The notes: generated by a model from the sequence alone, not told the origin. DNA of 64,000 bases from Herbidospora sakaeratensis (GCF_001570525.1 NZ_BBXC01000018.1:69365-133364); one strand, 5' to 3'. Shown: positions 41,369-50,536, numbered from the stretch's first letter. Translations and numbers: made by a program.

Positions 41369-42185
41369 TCATGTGCGTTCCGCGCCACCGACGCAGCCGC
41401 TCAGTGCTCGGTCCGGTAGCTCCCGGTTCGGTGCCCGGTCTTCGCCGGTGATGGTCAGTGATCCGAGCCGGTCTGCGGCGATCACGGATTCTGGGGTCAC
41501 CGGGGCTACGTACACGCCGATCTTCATTCCTGTCGTGTTGTCGAGGCGCAATGTATAGATCTGCCCCGGCTCCACCCGGATCGGCGGAAAGGCTCCATAG
41601 GTGCCGCCATTGTTGGACGGTGTCAACGCGGCGCGATGAAGGACGGCGTCGTCGCGCATGACGGCGAGCGTGAGCTTGTCCGGCACCCCCGCCTCCCAGC
41701 CCACGACCACGCCAACCGTCCACACATACGGGTACGAAGTCCTGGTCGACGTGCCCGTCGGGTAGCAGTTGGAACGCCTGCGCACCGAGCTTCTGATCGT
41801 TGCTGACCTCGTAGACGCAGTCGGTGTCGTGGAACTCCGGCGGCAACACATATGGCTTCGCCGGCACTCCGGTGCTCGAAGCCGGCGTCTCGGGCACATA
41901 CAACACCCACGTCAGCGCGACCGCCGCCACGGCCCCGACCACGCCCCCGATCAGCACGTGCCCCGGCCGGATCACCGCCGCCCATCCTGGAAGCGCGTCG
42001 TCGTGCCCGTTGACCGCCCGTTGCCGGATGCCGAAAGCGACGGCCGCGAGCGCGCCGAGGATGCCGCCCACCCAGCTAGCGCTCTCGAGCGTCGCCACCG
42101 CCGAAATGCCGATCATTAGCAGCGCCAGTGGCCCGCATATCGCCACAATCCACGCGAAATTACCGGTCTTCTTCATCCCAGCCAT
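41369..42185 (-). pseudogene. Membrane protein gene with an apparent frameshift
   Basis: The first part encodes three hydrophobic segments (FAWIVAICGPLALLMIGISA; WVGGILGALAAVAFGI; HVLIGGVVGAVAAVALTWVL) followed by an outside domain (YVLPPEFHDTDCVYEVSNDQ ... DQDFVP). Near 41730 the frame must change by one base to continue as YVWTVGVVVGWEAGVPDKLT and TYGAFPPIRVEPGQIYTLRL to the stop at 41369. Both halves read as natural protein and join smoothly, so this is a frameshift mutation, a sequencing error in a CCCG context, or less likely programmed. The family was not recognised; possibly a cell-surface or secreted-domain protein of unknown role. Confidence 0.6.
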
Positions 42186-42314
42186 CGAGATTAAGACGAA
42201 AGAGCCCGTATTTCGGTTGACAAATCAATGCATGTGATTTGAGTCAATAAATATCGCCATTCGCGAAAGTTTCACGCCACCTCCGCCCCCACCTGCACCA
42301 ACCCCACCCCCCAG

Positions 42315-42367
42315 TTGACAGACCCGCACCCCCGGGTTAGCCATGAGTTCCGATGTTAGCGATAACA
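42315..42367 (+). promoter_or_regulatory. Promoter with LacI/AraR-type operator in front of the GH43 genes
   Basis: A -35 TTGACA (42315-42320) is followed by a poor -10 (TAGCCA, 42338-42343). Just downstream, TGTTAGCGATAACA (42354-42367) has perfect 5-bp arms TGTTA/TAACA around a central CG. This closely resembles the operators reported for LacI-type AraR arabinose regulators of actinobacteria, fitting the arabinan enzymes that follow. No araR gene is in the window. Confidence 0.6.
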
Positions 42368-42379
42368 CATGGACCCCAC

Positions 42380-43639
42380 ATGCTGAGAAGAGTGCTGCTC
42401 CCCCTCCTCCTCGTCGCCGCCGTCCTCCACCCCACCCCCGCCAACGCCGCCGGCCCCGCCCCGCACTACCTGATGACCGCGTTCACCAACGCCAGCGAGT
42501 CGAACATGTACGTCTACGACTCCAGCAACGCGGCCAACTACAACCTCATCAGGGCCAACGCCTACACACCCCCCTCGGGCCTGATCCGCGACCCGAGCGT
42601 CATCAAGCACACCGACGGCTACTACCACCTCGTCTACACGACCGGCTGGACCGGCAACACGATCGGGTTCGCCCGCAGTGCCGACGCCGTGACCTGGACG
42701 TTCCAGCGCAACGTCACCGTCGGGTTGAACGGGTCGACCGGCAGCACGTGGGCGCCCGAGTGGTTCCGCGACTCCGACGGGAGTGTGCACGTCGTCTTCT
42801 CGGCGTCGACGACCGGAACGGCGGGCCAGTTCCGGCCCTATCGCATCACGGCCACCAATTCCGCGCTCTCGACGTGGTCGGCGGCGACGCCGCTCGGCAT
42901 TCCGGCCAATTACATCGACAGTTTTCTCGTCAAGGTCGACGGGGTCTATCACAATTTCCTGAAGAACGAGACGACCAAGTACATCGAGCATGCCACCGCC
43001 ACCAGCCTCAACGGGCCCTGGACGTTCGTCGGCACGGGCAACTGGGCGGGGTGGGGGTCGGGGCTCGAAGGGCCCGCGCTGGTGCGGCTTCCGGACAATC
43101 GCTGGCGGCTCTACTTCGACAACTACTCGGGCGGGCGTTACTACTACGCCGACAGTTCCAACCTGTCGAGTTTCTCCTCCCGGACCGAGTTGTCGGGGTT
43201 GTCGGGCACGGCCCGGCACTTCACCGTCCTGCGGGAGGACTCCGGTGACACGACCGCGCTGCCGACCGGCAACCGGTCGGTGCGGGCCGGGTCCCTGTAC
43301 GTCCGCCACCGCGACTACCAGGCCTACCTGGAGAACGTCACGTCGAGCAGCCCGCTGCTGGCGCGGCAGGACTCCACCTTCACGGTCGGCGCGGGGCTGG
43401 CGCACTCCGGGTGCTACTCGTTCCAGGCGATCAACTTCCCCGGCTACTACCTGCGTCACTACAACATGCAGCTGGTGCTGCAGCGCAACGACGGATCCGC
43501 GATCTTCCGCGGTGACGCCACCTTCTGCGCGCGCGGGTCGCTGCTGGAGTCGTACAACCTGCCCGGGAAGTTCCTGAACGGCAGCTTGCGGCTCGATTCG
43601 ACCGGCACCGCCTTCACCGTGACCAGTCCGCTGGCCTGA
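42380..43639 (+). CDS. Secreted glycoside hydrolase GH43 with C-terminal AbfB (CBM42) domain
   Basis: A 419-residue extracellular enzyme with a signal peptide (MLRRVLLPLLLVAAVLHPTP, cleavage near ANAAG). The five-bladed propeller of GH43 spans about 25-290; the catalytic base is in LIRDPSVIKHTDGYYHLVYT. The C-terminal third is an arabinofuranose-binding AbfB module (YSFQAINFPGYYLRHYNMQL). It probably attacks arabinan or arabinose side chains of pectin. The ATG at 42380 gives a proper signal peptide; upstream in-frame ATG codons lie in the operator. Its neighbour 12 bp downstream is a second GH43-AbfB enzyme, forming a two-gene operon. Confidence 0.85.
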   Translation: MLRRVLLPLLLVAAVLHPTPANAAGPAPHYLMTAFTNASESNMYVYDSSNAANYNLIRANAYTPPSGLIRDPSVIKHTDGYYHLVYTTGWTGNTIGFARSADAVTWTFQRNVTVGLNGSTGSTWAPEWFRDSDGSVHVVFSASTTGTAGQFRPYRITATNSALSTWSAATPLGIPANYIDSFLVKVDGVYHNFLKNETTKYIEHATATSLNGPWTFVGTGNWAGWGSGLEGPALVRLPDNRWRLYFDNYSGGRYYYADSSNLSSFSSRTELSGLSGTARHFTVLREDSGDTTALPTGNRSVRAGSLYVRHRDYQAYLENVTSSSPLLARQDSTFTVGAGLAHSGCYSFQAINFPGYYLRHYNMQLVLQRNDGSAIFRGDATFCARGSLLESYNLPGKFLNGSLRLDSTGTAFTVTSPLA

Positions 43640-43650
43640 GAGGACCCGTC

Positions 43651-45063
43651 ATGCGCCTGTTACGCCTGGTCGTCGCCGTGGCGACGCTGCTGCTCCTGAC
43701 GCCGATGCCGGCGCAGGCCAGTCCGGCCGTGCAGTACTCGAACCCGATCGCGGCGCAGCGCGCCGATCCGCACATCTTCCGGCACACCGACGGCTACTAC
43801 TACTTCACCGCCACGGTGCCCGAGTACGACCGCATCGTGCTGCGCCGCGCGACCACGATCCAGGGGCTGGCGAGCGCGCCCGAGACCGTCATCTGGCGCA
43901 AGCACTCCTCCGGCGAGATGGGGGCGCACATCTGGGCGCCCGAGATCCACTTCATCAACGGGCGCTGGTACGTCTACTTCGCCGCCGGCCGCGCCGACGA
44001 CGTGTGGCGCATCCGCATGTACGTCCTGGAGAGCACCGCGGCCAACCCCCTGACCGGCACGTGGACCGAACGCGGGCGCATCTCCACGCCCTGGGACACC
44101 TTCTCGCTGGACGCCTCGACCTTCGTGCACAACGGCGTGCGCTACCTGACCTGGGCGCAGCAGGAGCCGGGCATCTCGACCAACTCCAACCTGTACATCG
44201 CCCGGATGGGGAGCAATCCCTGGCAGATCACCGGAACCACCACCCGCCTGACGATCCCCACCCTGGCCTGGGAGACCCGGGGCTACCGGGTCGCGGAGGG
44301 GCCGTCGGTGATCCAGCGGAACGGGCGGTTGTTCCTGACCTACTCGGCCAGCGCCACCGACGCGAACTACTGCCTCGGCCTGCTGACCGCGTCGGCGTCT
44401 TCGGATCCGCTCAACGCCGCGTCGTGGACGAAGAGCGCCAACCCGGTCTTCGTGTCGAGTTCGGCGACCGGCCAGTGGGGGCCGGGCCACAACTCCTTCA
44501 CCGTCTCGGAGGACGGCCAGAGCGACCTGCTCGTCTACCACGACCGGTCGTACCAGAACATCTCGGGCGACCCGCTGAACGACCCGAACCGGCGGACGCG
44601 GGTGCAGAAGATCTACTGGCGGGCCGACGGCACGCCCGACTTCGGCATTCCGGTGCCCGACGGCGCCACCCCGGTGCGGCTCATGTCGGGGAACTACGCG
44701 GTCCGGCACTGGGAGTACCGCGTCCGGCTCGAAACCAATGTCACGCCGCTGGCCGACAGTCAGTTCCGGCAGGTCGCCGGGCTGACCGGGTCGGGCACGG
44801 TGTCGCTGGAGTCGACCAACTTCCCGGGCTACTTCCTGCGGCACCGCAACCACGAGGCGTGGGTCGAGCGCAACGACAACTCCGCGCTGTTCCGATCCGA
44901 CGCCTCGTTCTACCGGCGCACCGGGCTGACCGGCGGCGGAGTCTCGTACGAGTCGGTCAACTTCCCCGGCTACTTCCTGCGGCACCGGTCGGGCCTGGTC
45001 TGGGTCGAGCAGAACGACGGCGCGGCCGCCTTCCAGAGCAGCGCCACGTTCACGCTCGAATAA
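43651..45063 (+). CDS. Secreted GH43 alpha-L-arabinofuranosidase-like enzyme with AbfB (CBM42) domain
   Basis: A 470-residue secreted enzyme with signal peptide (RLLRLVVAVATLLLLTPMPA, cleavage near AQASP). GH43 catalytic residues are visible: base Asp in AQRADPHIFRHTDGYYYFTA, modulating Asp in TFSLDASTF and acid Glu in VAEGPSV. The C-terminal AbfB module carries two repeated units (LESTNFPGYFLRHRNHEAWV; YESVNFPGYFLRHRSGLVWV). The layout resembles exo-acting arabinofuranosidases of GH43 with CBM42. AGAGGA precedes the ATG. The 3' end overlaps the convergent DMT gene by 14 bp. Confidence 0.88.
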   Translation: MRLLRLVVAVATLLLLTPMPAQASPAVQYSNPIAAQRADPHIFRHTDGYYYFTATVPEYDRIVLRRATTIQGLASAPETVIWRKHSSGEMGAHIWAPEIHFINGRWYVYFAAGRADDVWRIRMYVLESTAANPLTGTWTERGRISTPWDTFSLDASTFVHNGVRYLTWAQQEPGISTNSNLYIARMGSNPWQITGTTTRLTIPTLAWETRGYRVAEGPSVIQRNGRLFLTYSASATDANYCLGLLTASASSDPLNAASWTKSANPVFVSSSATGQWGPGHNSFTVSEDGQSDLLVYHDRSYQNISGDPLNDPNRRTRVQKIYWRADGTPDFGIPVPDGATPVRLMSGNYAVRHWEYRVRLETNVTPLADSQFRQVAGLTGSGTVSLESTNFPGYFLRHRNHEAWVERNDNSALFRSDASFYRRTGLTGGGVSYESVNFPGYFLRHRSGLVWVEQNDGAAAFQSSATFTLE

Positions 45064-45997
45064 CACCTGCCCGGGTGCGCTGGGTGGCGGCCACGCAGAC
45101 CAGCACGGCCATGGCCGCCACGATCGTCCAGGGGTCGAAGGGTTCGCCCAGCAGCAGGACCGCCCAGCTCAGCGTCAGCAGAGGCTGCGCGAGCTGGGTC
45201 TGGCCCGCTCGGGCGATCCCGCCCTGGGCGAGGCCGGCGTACCAGGGGATGAAGCCGAGGTACATGGAGATGAGGCCGGTGTAGAGGAAGCCCGCGACCG
45301 ACTCGCCGGTGAGCACCGGCTCGGTCGTCAGGGCGAGCCAGACGGTCAGCGGGACCGTCAGCGGGGCGGCCACGACGAGGGCGTAGGAGATGACCCGCCA
45401 GCCGGGGGTGGTCCGGGTCAGCCGGGCCCCCTCGGTGTAGCCGACGGCGGCCGAGCCGAGGGCCAGCACGAGCAGCAGGTCGGCCGTGGCCACGTGGCCG
45501 CCGCCGCGCGACAGGGTGAAGACGGTGATCGACAGCGCCCCCAGGCCGCTGGCCAGCCAGAAGGCCGCCCGGGGGCGTTCCCCGGCGCGCAACACGGCGA
45601 ACACCGCGGTGGCGGCCGGGAGCAGGCCGATGATCACGGCCGAGTGGGAGGTGGACGCGCCGCCGTACAGGGCCAGGCCGCTGAAGACGGGGAAGCCGAA
45701 GACGACGCCGAGGGCGATGACGACGTAGGACCCGAGGTCGCGGCGGGGCGGCAGCAGCGGGGCCCGCGCGATCAGCAGGAAGCCCGCGGCCACCACCAGG
45801 GCGAGCACCGCGCGGCCGATGGCGACCAGGAAGGGGTCGAGGCCGCGCATGGCGTACACGGTGGCGGGCATCGAGCCGGAGAAGGCGAGCACGCCGACGG
45901 CGGCGAGTGCGGTGCCGAGACCAGCGCTATCAGGTCGCTTGATTGATCCGCTACTGGCTACCTGCTCGTGAACGATAGCGCTACTCTTGGTTCTCAT
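45050..45997 (-). CDS. EamA/DMT-family transporter
   Basis: A 315-residue drug/metabolite transporter with ten predicted helices in two EamA repeats (LGTALAAVGVLAFSGSMPAT first; AGFLYTGLISMYLGFIPWYAG in the second). Such proteins export amino acids or metabolites. The gene is divergent from a MocR-type regulator and the two start codons share bases (CATG at 45995-45998). DMT genes next to MocR regulators are common, and control by that neighbour is likely. The upstream TATCGT 5 nt before the ATG suggests a leaderless transcript. Confidence 0.87.
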   Translation of the reverse strand: MRTKSSAIVHEQVASSGSIKRPDSAGLGTALAAVGVLAFSGSMPATVYAMRGLDPFLVAIGRAVLALVVAAGFLLIARAPLLPPRRDLGSYVVIALGVVFGFPVFSGLALYGGASTSHSAVIIGLLPAATAVFAVLRAGERPRAAFWLASGLGALSITVFTLSRGGGHVATADLLLVLALGSAAVGYTEGARLTRTTPGWRVISYALVVAAPLTVPLTVWLALTTEPVLTGESVAGFLYTGLISMYLGFIPWYAGLAQGGIARAGQTQLAQPLLTLSWAVLLLGEPFDPWTIVAAMAVLVCVAATQRTRAGVIRA

Positions 45998-45998
45998 G
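45982..45998. promoter_or_regulatory. Overlapping divergent start codons with leaderless-type -10 elements
   Basis: CATG at 45995-45998 holds the ATG of both divergent genes. TACTCT (45982-45987) lies 8 bp before the regulator ATG, and on the other strand TATCGT lies 5 bp before the transporter ATG, inside the regulator's coding region. The 14-bp CGATAGCAGTATCG (46002-46015) with arms CGATA/TATCG and the ATAGCGCTA block at 45974-45982 may be regulator sites. Confidence 0.45.
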
Positions 45999-47435
45999 AA
46001 CGACGATAGCAGTATCGCTCGTCTCGTCGACAGCCTGAAAGCTCAGGCCGCCTCCCTGCGGGCGGGCGACCGGCTGCCCTCCAGCCGGGAGATCGTCCAG
46101 GCCCACGGCGTCTCGCCCGTCACGGTCTCCAAGGCGGTCGCGCGGCTGGTCGCCGAAGGGGTCGTCACCACCCGGCCGGGCGCGGGCGCGTTCGTGGCCG
46201 CGCCGCCGAGGCCGAAGGAGACCGATCCGTCGTGGCAGACCGTCGCCCTGGGCGAGCGGGTGGTCGACGAGGCGCCGCTGACGTCGATCCTCCAGCAGCC
46301 CGAGGATGGGGTGATCCCGCTCACCGGCGGTTATCTGAACCCGGTGCTGCGGCCCACCAAGGAACTCGGGGCGGCCGCGATCAGGGCGGTGAAGCGGCCC
46401 GACGCCTGGTCGATGCCGCCGCGCGCGGGCGTGCCCGAGTTGCGCACCTGGTTCGCCGGCGAGACCGAGACGACGCAGAACGACGTGCTCATCGTCAGCG
46501 GCGGGCAGGCCGCGCTGACCCACGCCTTCCGCGGGCTGGCCGCGCCGGGCGACCCGGTGCTGGTGGAGACGCCGACCTATCCGGGGGCGCTGGCGACCGC
46601 GCGGGCGGCGGGGCTGCGGGTGGTGCCGGTGCCCGCCGACGAGGGCGGAGTGCGGCCCGACCAGCTCGCCGAGGCGTTCGCGCGGACGGGGGCCAGGGTC
46701 TTCTACTGCCAGCCGACGTTGCAGAACCCGACGGGGGCGACGTTGTCACTGGACCGGCGGCGGCAGGTGCTCGCCGTCGCACGGGCGGCCGGCGCCTTCG
46801 TCGTGGAGGACGACTTCGCCCGCTATCTGACCACCACTCCCCCGCCGCCTCCGCTGGTGGCGCTGGACACGCACGGCACGGTCGTGCACGTGTTGTCGCT
46901 CAGCAAGATCACCGCGCCCAGCCTCCGGGTGGCCGGGCTGGTCGCCCGGGGGCCGGCCGCCGCGCGGCTGCGGGCCGCGCAGATCGTGGAGTCGTTCTTC
47001 GTCGCCCGGCCGCTGCAGGAGACGGCGCTGGAGTTCGTGTCGGCCCCGGCCTGGCGGCGGCACCGGGCCGCCGTCGCGGCGGAGATCGACGAGCGGCGGG
47101 GCATCCTGCTGGAGAGCCTGGGGCGGCACCTGCCCGGCGCGCGGGTGGAGCTGGCCCCGAAGGGAGGGCTCCATGTGTGGGTACGGCTCCCGCCCGCCCT
47201 CGACGAATCGGCGCTGGTCGAACGCGCCCAGCGGGCGGGCGTGCTGGTCAGCCCCGGGCGGATCTACCACGCCGCCGAGCCGCCGGGGCCGTGGTTGCGG
47301 CTCACCCACACGGCGGCGTCCCATCGGGCGGAGCTGGCCGAGGGGGTCATTCGGCTCGCGACGGCTTACGGGGAACCGCCGACTGGCGCTCCCGCCGCTT
47401 CTTCTGCTGGAAGGCCAGGTAGGCGAGGTAGCTGA
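45996..47435 (+). CDS. MocR-family (GntR-aminotransferase) transcriptional regulator
   Basis: A 479-residue fusion of a GntR winged helix (about 1-75, GDRLPSSREIVQAHGVSPVT) with a fold-type I aminotransferase domain (about 110-465). The PLP-binding lysine is in VVHVLSLSKITAPSLRVAGL, and TYPGALATARAAGLRVVPVP and QPTLQNPTGATLS are typical. Members such as PdxR use PLP or amino acids as effector; here the divergent DMT exporter is the obvious target. The ATG at 45996 lies 8 bp after a -10-like TACTCT. A small antisense-strand gene overlaps its 3' end. Confidence 0.87.
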   Translation: MNDDSSIARLVDSLKAQAASLRAGDRLPSSREIVQAHGVSPVTVSKAVARLVAEGVVTTRPGAGAFVAAPPRPKETDPSWQTVALGERVVDEAPLTSILQQPEDGVIPLTGGYLNPVLRPTKELGAAAIRAVKRPDAWSMPPRAGVPELRTWFAGETETTQNDVLIVSGGQAALTHAFRGLAAPGDPVLVETPTYPGALATARAAGLRVVPVPADEGGVRPDQLAEAFARTGARVFYCQPTLQNPTGATLSLDRRRQVLAVARAAGAFVVEDDFARYLTTTPPPPPLVALDTHGTVVHVLSLSKITAPSLRVAGLVARGPAAARLRAAQIVESFFVARPLQETALEFVSAPAWRRHRAAVAAEIDERRGILLESLGRHLPGARVELAPKGGLHVWVRLPPALDESALVERAQRAGVLVSPGRIYHAAEPPGPWLRLTHTAASHRAELAEGVIRLATAYGEPPTGAPAASSAGRPGRRGS

Positions 47436-47442
47436 CGTGCAT
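47347..47442 (-). CDS. Small basic protein of 31 residues (hypothetical)
   Basis: An ORF too small for most gene finders encodes MHVSYLAYLAFQQKKRRERQ SAVPRKPSRAE. The ATG at 47442 has an excellent GAAGGAG ribosome binding site 7 nt upstream. The product has a short aromatic/hydrophobic N-terminus and a strongly basic tail, as in some membrane- or nucleic-acid-associated microproteins. It lies mostly antisense to the end of the MocR gene and is divergent from the CGNR gene. No family was recognised; it could instead be a leader peptide. Confidence 0.5.
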   Translation of the reverse strand: MHVSYLAYLAFQQKKRRERQSAVPRKPSRAE

Positions 47443-47535
47443 GGTGTACTCCTTCAGGAATTCTCGACACCAGCTAAAGCGTTACGGGGGTGTCTGGTTA
47501 TTCCCGGCTAGAGTTCCCCGGAAGGGGTGATCACC

Positions 47536-48063
47536 GTGTCCGGCCCGGCCGAACTGCTGCGCGACTTCGTCAACACCTACGACGTCGAGACCGATACCGA
47601 CGACCTGACCTCCCCGCGGGCGTTGCGCGACTGGCTCCAGAGCCACGGCCTCCAGCCCGCCGACGATCTCGCGCTCGCCAGGGATCTGCGGGAGGGTCTG
47701 AGGGCGGGCCTGCGGCACAACCACGACGCGGTGGCGTACACGACCCCCGAACCCCTGGAGACGGCGCTGGCGGCGCTGTCGCTGCGCGTCGCCCTCGACG
47801 GCGGCACGCCCCGGCTCGTGCCGGCCGACGGCGCGGCCCACCGGGGTCTCGCGGAACTCGCGGCCATGATCGCTGCGGCGCACGCCGACGGGACCTGGCC
47901 ACGCCTTAAGGTGTGCGTCGAGAGCACCTGCCAGGCCGCCTTCATCGACGCGTCGAAGAACCGGTCACGGGCGTGGTGCTCGATGCGCGTGTGTGGAAAT
48001 CGCACGAAAACTCGGACATATAGGGCACGACGTCAGGCTGAAGGTCCGGGGATGTCCGCCTGA
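47536..48063 (+). CDS. CGNR zinc-finger (ABATE domain) protein, probable transcriptional regulator
   Basis: A 175-residue protein. The N-terminal ABATE-like helical domain (ELLRDFVNTYDVETDTDDLT onward) is followed by the C-terminal CGNR zinc finger (VCVESTCQAAFIDASKNRSR then AWCSMRVCGNR), whose four cysteines would bind zinc. Such proteins are presumed stress- or ligand-responsive regulators. The GTG at 47536 was chosen because GGAAGGGG ends 8 nt upstream; an in-frame GTG at 47527 would be too close to it. The ligand and targets are unknown. Confidence 0.82.
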   Translation: MSGPAELLRDFVNTYDVETDTDDLTSPRALRDWLQSHGLQPADDLALARDLREGLRAGLRHNHDAVAYTTPEPLETALAALSLRVALDGGTPRLVPADGAAHRGLAELAAMIAAAHADGTWPRLKVCVESTCQAAFIDASKNRSRAWCSMRVCGNRTKTRTYRARRQAEGPGMSA

Positions 48064-48101
48064 CCAGTACGGTGTCATAGGCACAGAAAGGAGCCGGCCA
48101 A

Positions 48102-48719
48102 ATGGGTGTCAGACCTGCCCGTCTCGAAGATGTCGACGCGGTGACGAGCACCCAGATCAGGGCGTGGAAGCACGGCTACCGCGACTTCCTGCCCCCCGGC
48201 CCGCTGGAGCAGATGACCGGTCAGGCCGCCGAGAAGATGTGGCGGCGCCAGTGGGACGAGGCGATCCTGTCGCCGCCCTCCCCCCGGCACCGGGTGCTCG
48301 TCGCCGTGGAACGCGTCGTCCCCGACACCGAAGAGTGGCACGCGCTGGGTCCCGGCGGAGTGCTCGCGGCGCTGCCGACGGCGGCCGAGCGGGCCAGCGA
48401 CCGCGTCGTCGGGCTCGCCTCCCACGGGCCCGCGGAAGACCCTGATCTGCATCCCGGGTTCACGGCCGAGCTGCTCACGCTGCTGGTCGACCCCAACCAC
48501 ATCCGGCGCGGCCACGGCAGCCGGCTGCTCAACGCGACCGTCGACCACCTGCGCGACGACGGCTACAGCTCCGTCGTGACCTGGGTGTTCGCCGAGAACT
48601 ACGCGATGCTCGGGTTCCTCGAATCGGCCGGCTGGGGCGAAGACATGGCCGAACGGGTGCTCGACATGGGCCGTCCGATCCGGATGGTCCGCATGACGAC
48701 GGACATCTCACGCGCGTGA
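48102..48719 (+). CDS. GNAT-family N-acetyltransferase
   Basis: A 205-residue acetyltransferase. The acetyl-CoA pyrophosphate loop is LLTLLVDPNHIRRGHGSRLL (R-R-G-H-G), followed by the usual later strand VVTWVFAENYAMLGFLESAG. The substrate is unknown. GAAAGGAG lies upstream of the ATG. Its stop overlaps the menA GTG by 4 bp (GTGA), so the two are co-translated, though no metabolic link is evident. Confidence 0.87.
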   Translation: MGVRPARLEDVDAVTSTQIRAWKHGYRDFLPPGPLEQMTGQAAEKMWRRQWDEAILSPPSPRHRVLVAVERVVPDTEEWHALGPGGVLAALPTAAERASDRVVGLASHGPAEDPDLHPGFTAELLTLLVDPNHIRRGHGSRLLNATVDHLRDDGYSSVVTWVFAENYAMLGFLESAGWGEDMAERVLDMGRPIRMVRMTTDISRA

Positions 48720-49591
48720 CCACCCCGGCTCAATGGGTCGCCGGCGCGCGGCCCCGCACTCTCCCCGCAGCGGTCGTCCCGGTCGCGGCCGGCACCGGCG
48801 TCGCCATCGGGGCCGGTCACTTCGTCTGGTGGGCGGCCCTGGCCGCCCTCTTCGTCGCCCTGGTCCTCCAGGTCGGCGTCAACTACGCCAACGACTACAG
48901 CGACGGCGTCAAGGGCACCGACGACGGCCGGGTCGGCCCGATGCGGCTCGTCGGCTCGAAGGCGGCCACGCCCAAGGCGGTGCTCACCGCGGCGCTCGGC
49001 TGCTTCGCCGCCGCCGCCGTGGTCGGCCTGGCCCTCGTGGTGGCGACCTCGGCCTGGTGGATGCTGGCCTTCGGGGCCCTGTCGATCCTGGCGGCCTGGT
49101 TCTACACGGGCGGCTCGCGCCCCTACGGCTACCGGGCGCTCGGCGAGTTGTCGGTGTTCTTCTTCTTCGGCCTGGTGGCGGTCATCGGCACCGCCTACGT
49201 CCAGATCGGCTGGTCGTGGACGTCGGTGTGGGTCGCGGTGCCGGTCGGGCTCCTGGCCATGGCATTGCTCGTGGTCAACAACCTGCGCGACCGTCAGACC
49301 GACGAGCCCGCGGGGAAGCGCACGCTCGCGGTGGTGCTCGGCGACCGCCGCACCCGGTTCCTCTACGCGGCGTGCCTGCTGGTGCCGTTCGCCTGCCTGG
49401 TGCCGCTGGCGTTCTCCCACCCGTTCGCGGCACTCGGCCTGCTGGCGCTGCCGCTGGCGATCAGGCCGGTGCGCGAGGTCATGAACGGCCTCGAAGGGCG
49501 GGCGCTGATCGCGACCCTCCAGCAGACCGGCCGCTTGCAGATCGTCTTCGGCCTGCTCTTCGCGATCGGCCTGTCCGTCAACCTGGCCTGA
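48716..49591 (+). CDS. menA: 1,4-dihydroxy-2-naphthoate polyprenyltransferase
   Basis: A 291-residue UbiA-superfamily membrane enzyme with eight or nine helices that attaches the isoprenoid chain in menaquinone synthesis. Two Asp-rich motifs are visible, NYANDYSDGVKGTDD and VNNLRDRQTD, for the magnesium-bound diphosphate; [20 protein letters not shown] is the typical MenA N-terminus. It overlaps the GNAT gene by 4 bp. Copy C of the dispersed repeat begins at the base after the stop codon. Confidence 0.92.
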   Translation: MTTPAQWVAGARPRTLPAAVVPVAAGTGVAIGAGHFVWWAALAALFVALVLQVGVNYANDYSDGVKGTDDGRVGPMRLVGSKAATPKAVLTAALGCFAAAAVVGLALVVATSAWWMLAFGALSILAAWFYTGGSRPYGYRALGELSVFFFFGLVAVIGTAYVQIGWSWTSVWVAVPVGLLAMALLVVNNLRDRQTDEPAGKRTLAVVLGDRRTRFLYAACLLVPFACLVPLAFSHPFAALGLLALPLAIRPVREVMNGLEGRALIATLQQTGRLQIVFGLLFAIGLSVNLA

Positions 49592-49682
49592 AAAGCGCAT
49601 CTTTCCGTTACGGCTCCGCCCACCCCGGCGCCGACCCCCGCACTCCGGTAAGCCGCGTGACCGGCGCCGACCGGCCGCGCCG
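49591..49682 (+). repeat. Dispersed intergenic repeat, copy C
   Basis: AAAAGCGCATC is followed by the core TCCGTTACGGCTCCGCC (49604-49620), then CACCCCGGCGCCGACC, a variable 22-bp part, and ACCGGCGCCGACCGGCCGCG. The order and length match copy D (reverse strand at 55854) almost exactly: 79 bp from core start to end here, 78 bp there. It fills the menA-dapB convergent gap. Confidence 0.75.
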
Positions 49683-49779
49683 ACTCGGCGCCCGACGGCC
49701 GGAGCCCTCCCGCCCGGGGTGCCATCATGCCCCGGGTGACCGACGTTTTCGCGGCGAGCGGCGCAGCCTGTGGAAGCGC

Positions 49780-50529
<750 letters not shown>

Positions 50530-50536
50530 CTAGCGG

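Noticed and set aside
42353..42379. Upstream ATG starts for the first GH43 gene
   Set aside because: They lie within the operator and would spoil the signal peptide; the ATG at 42380 begins a normal secretion signal.
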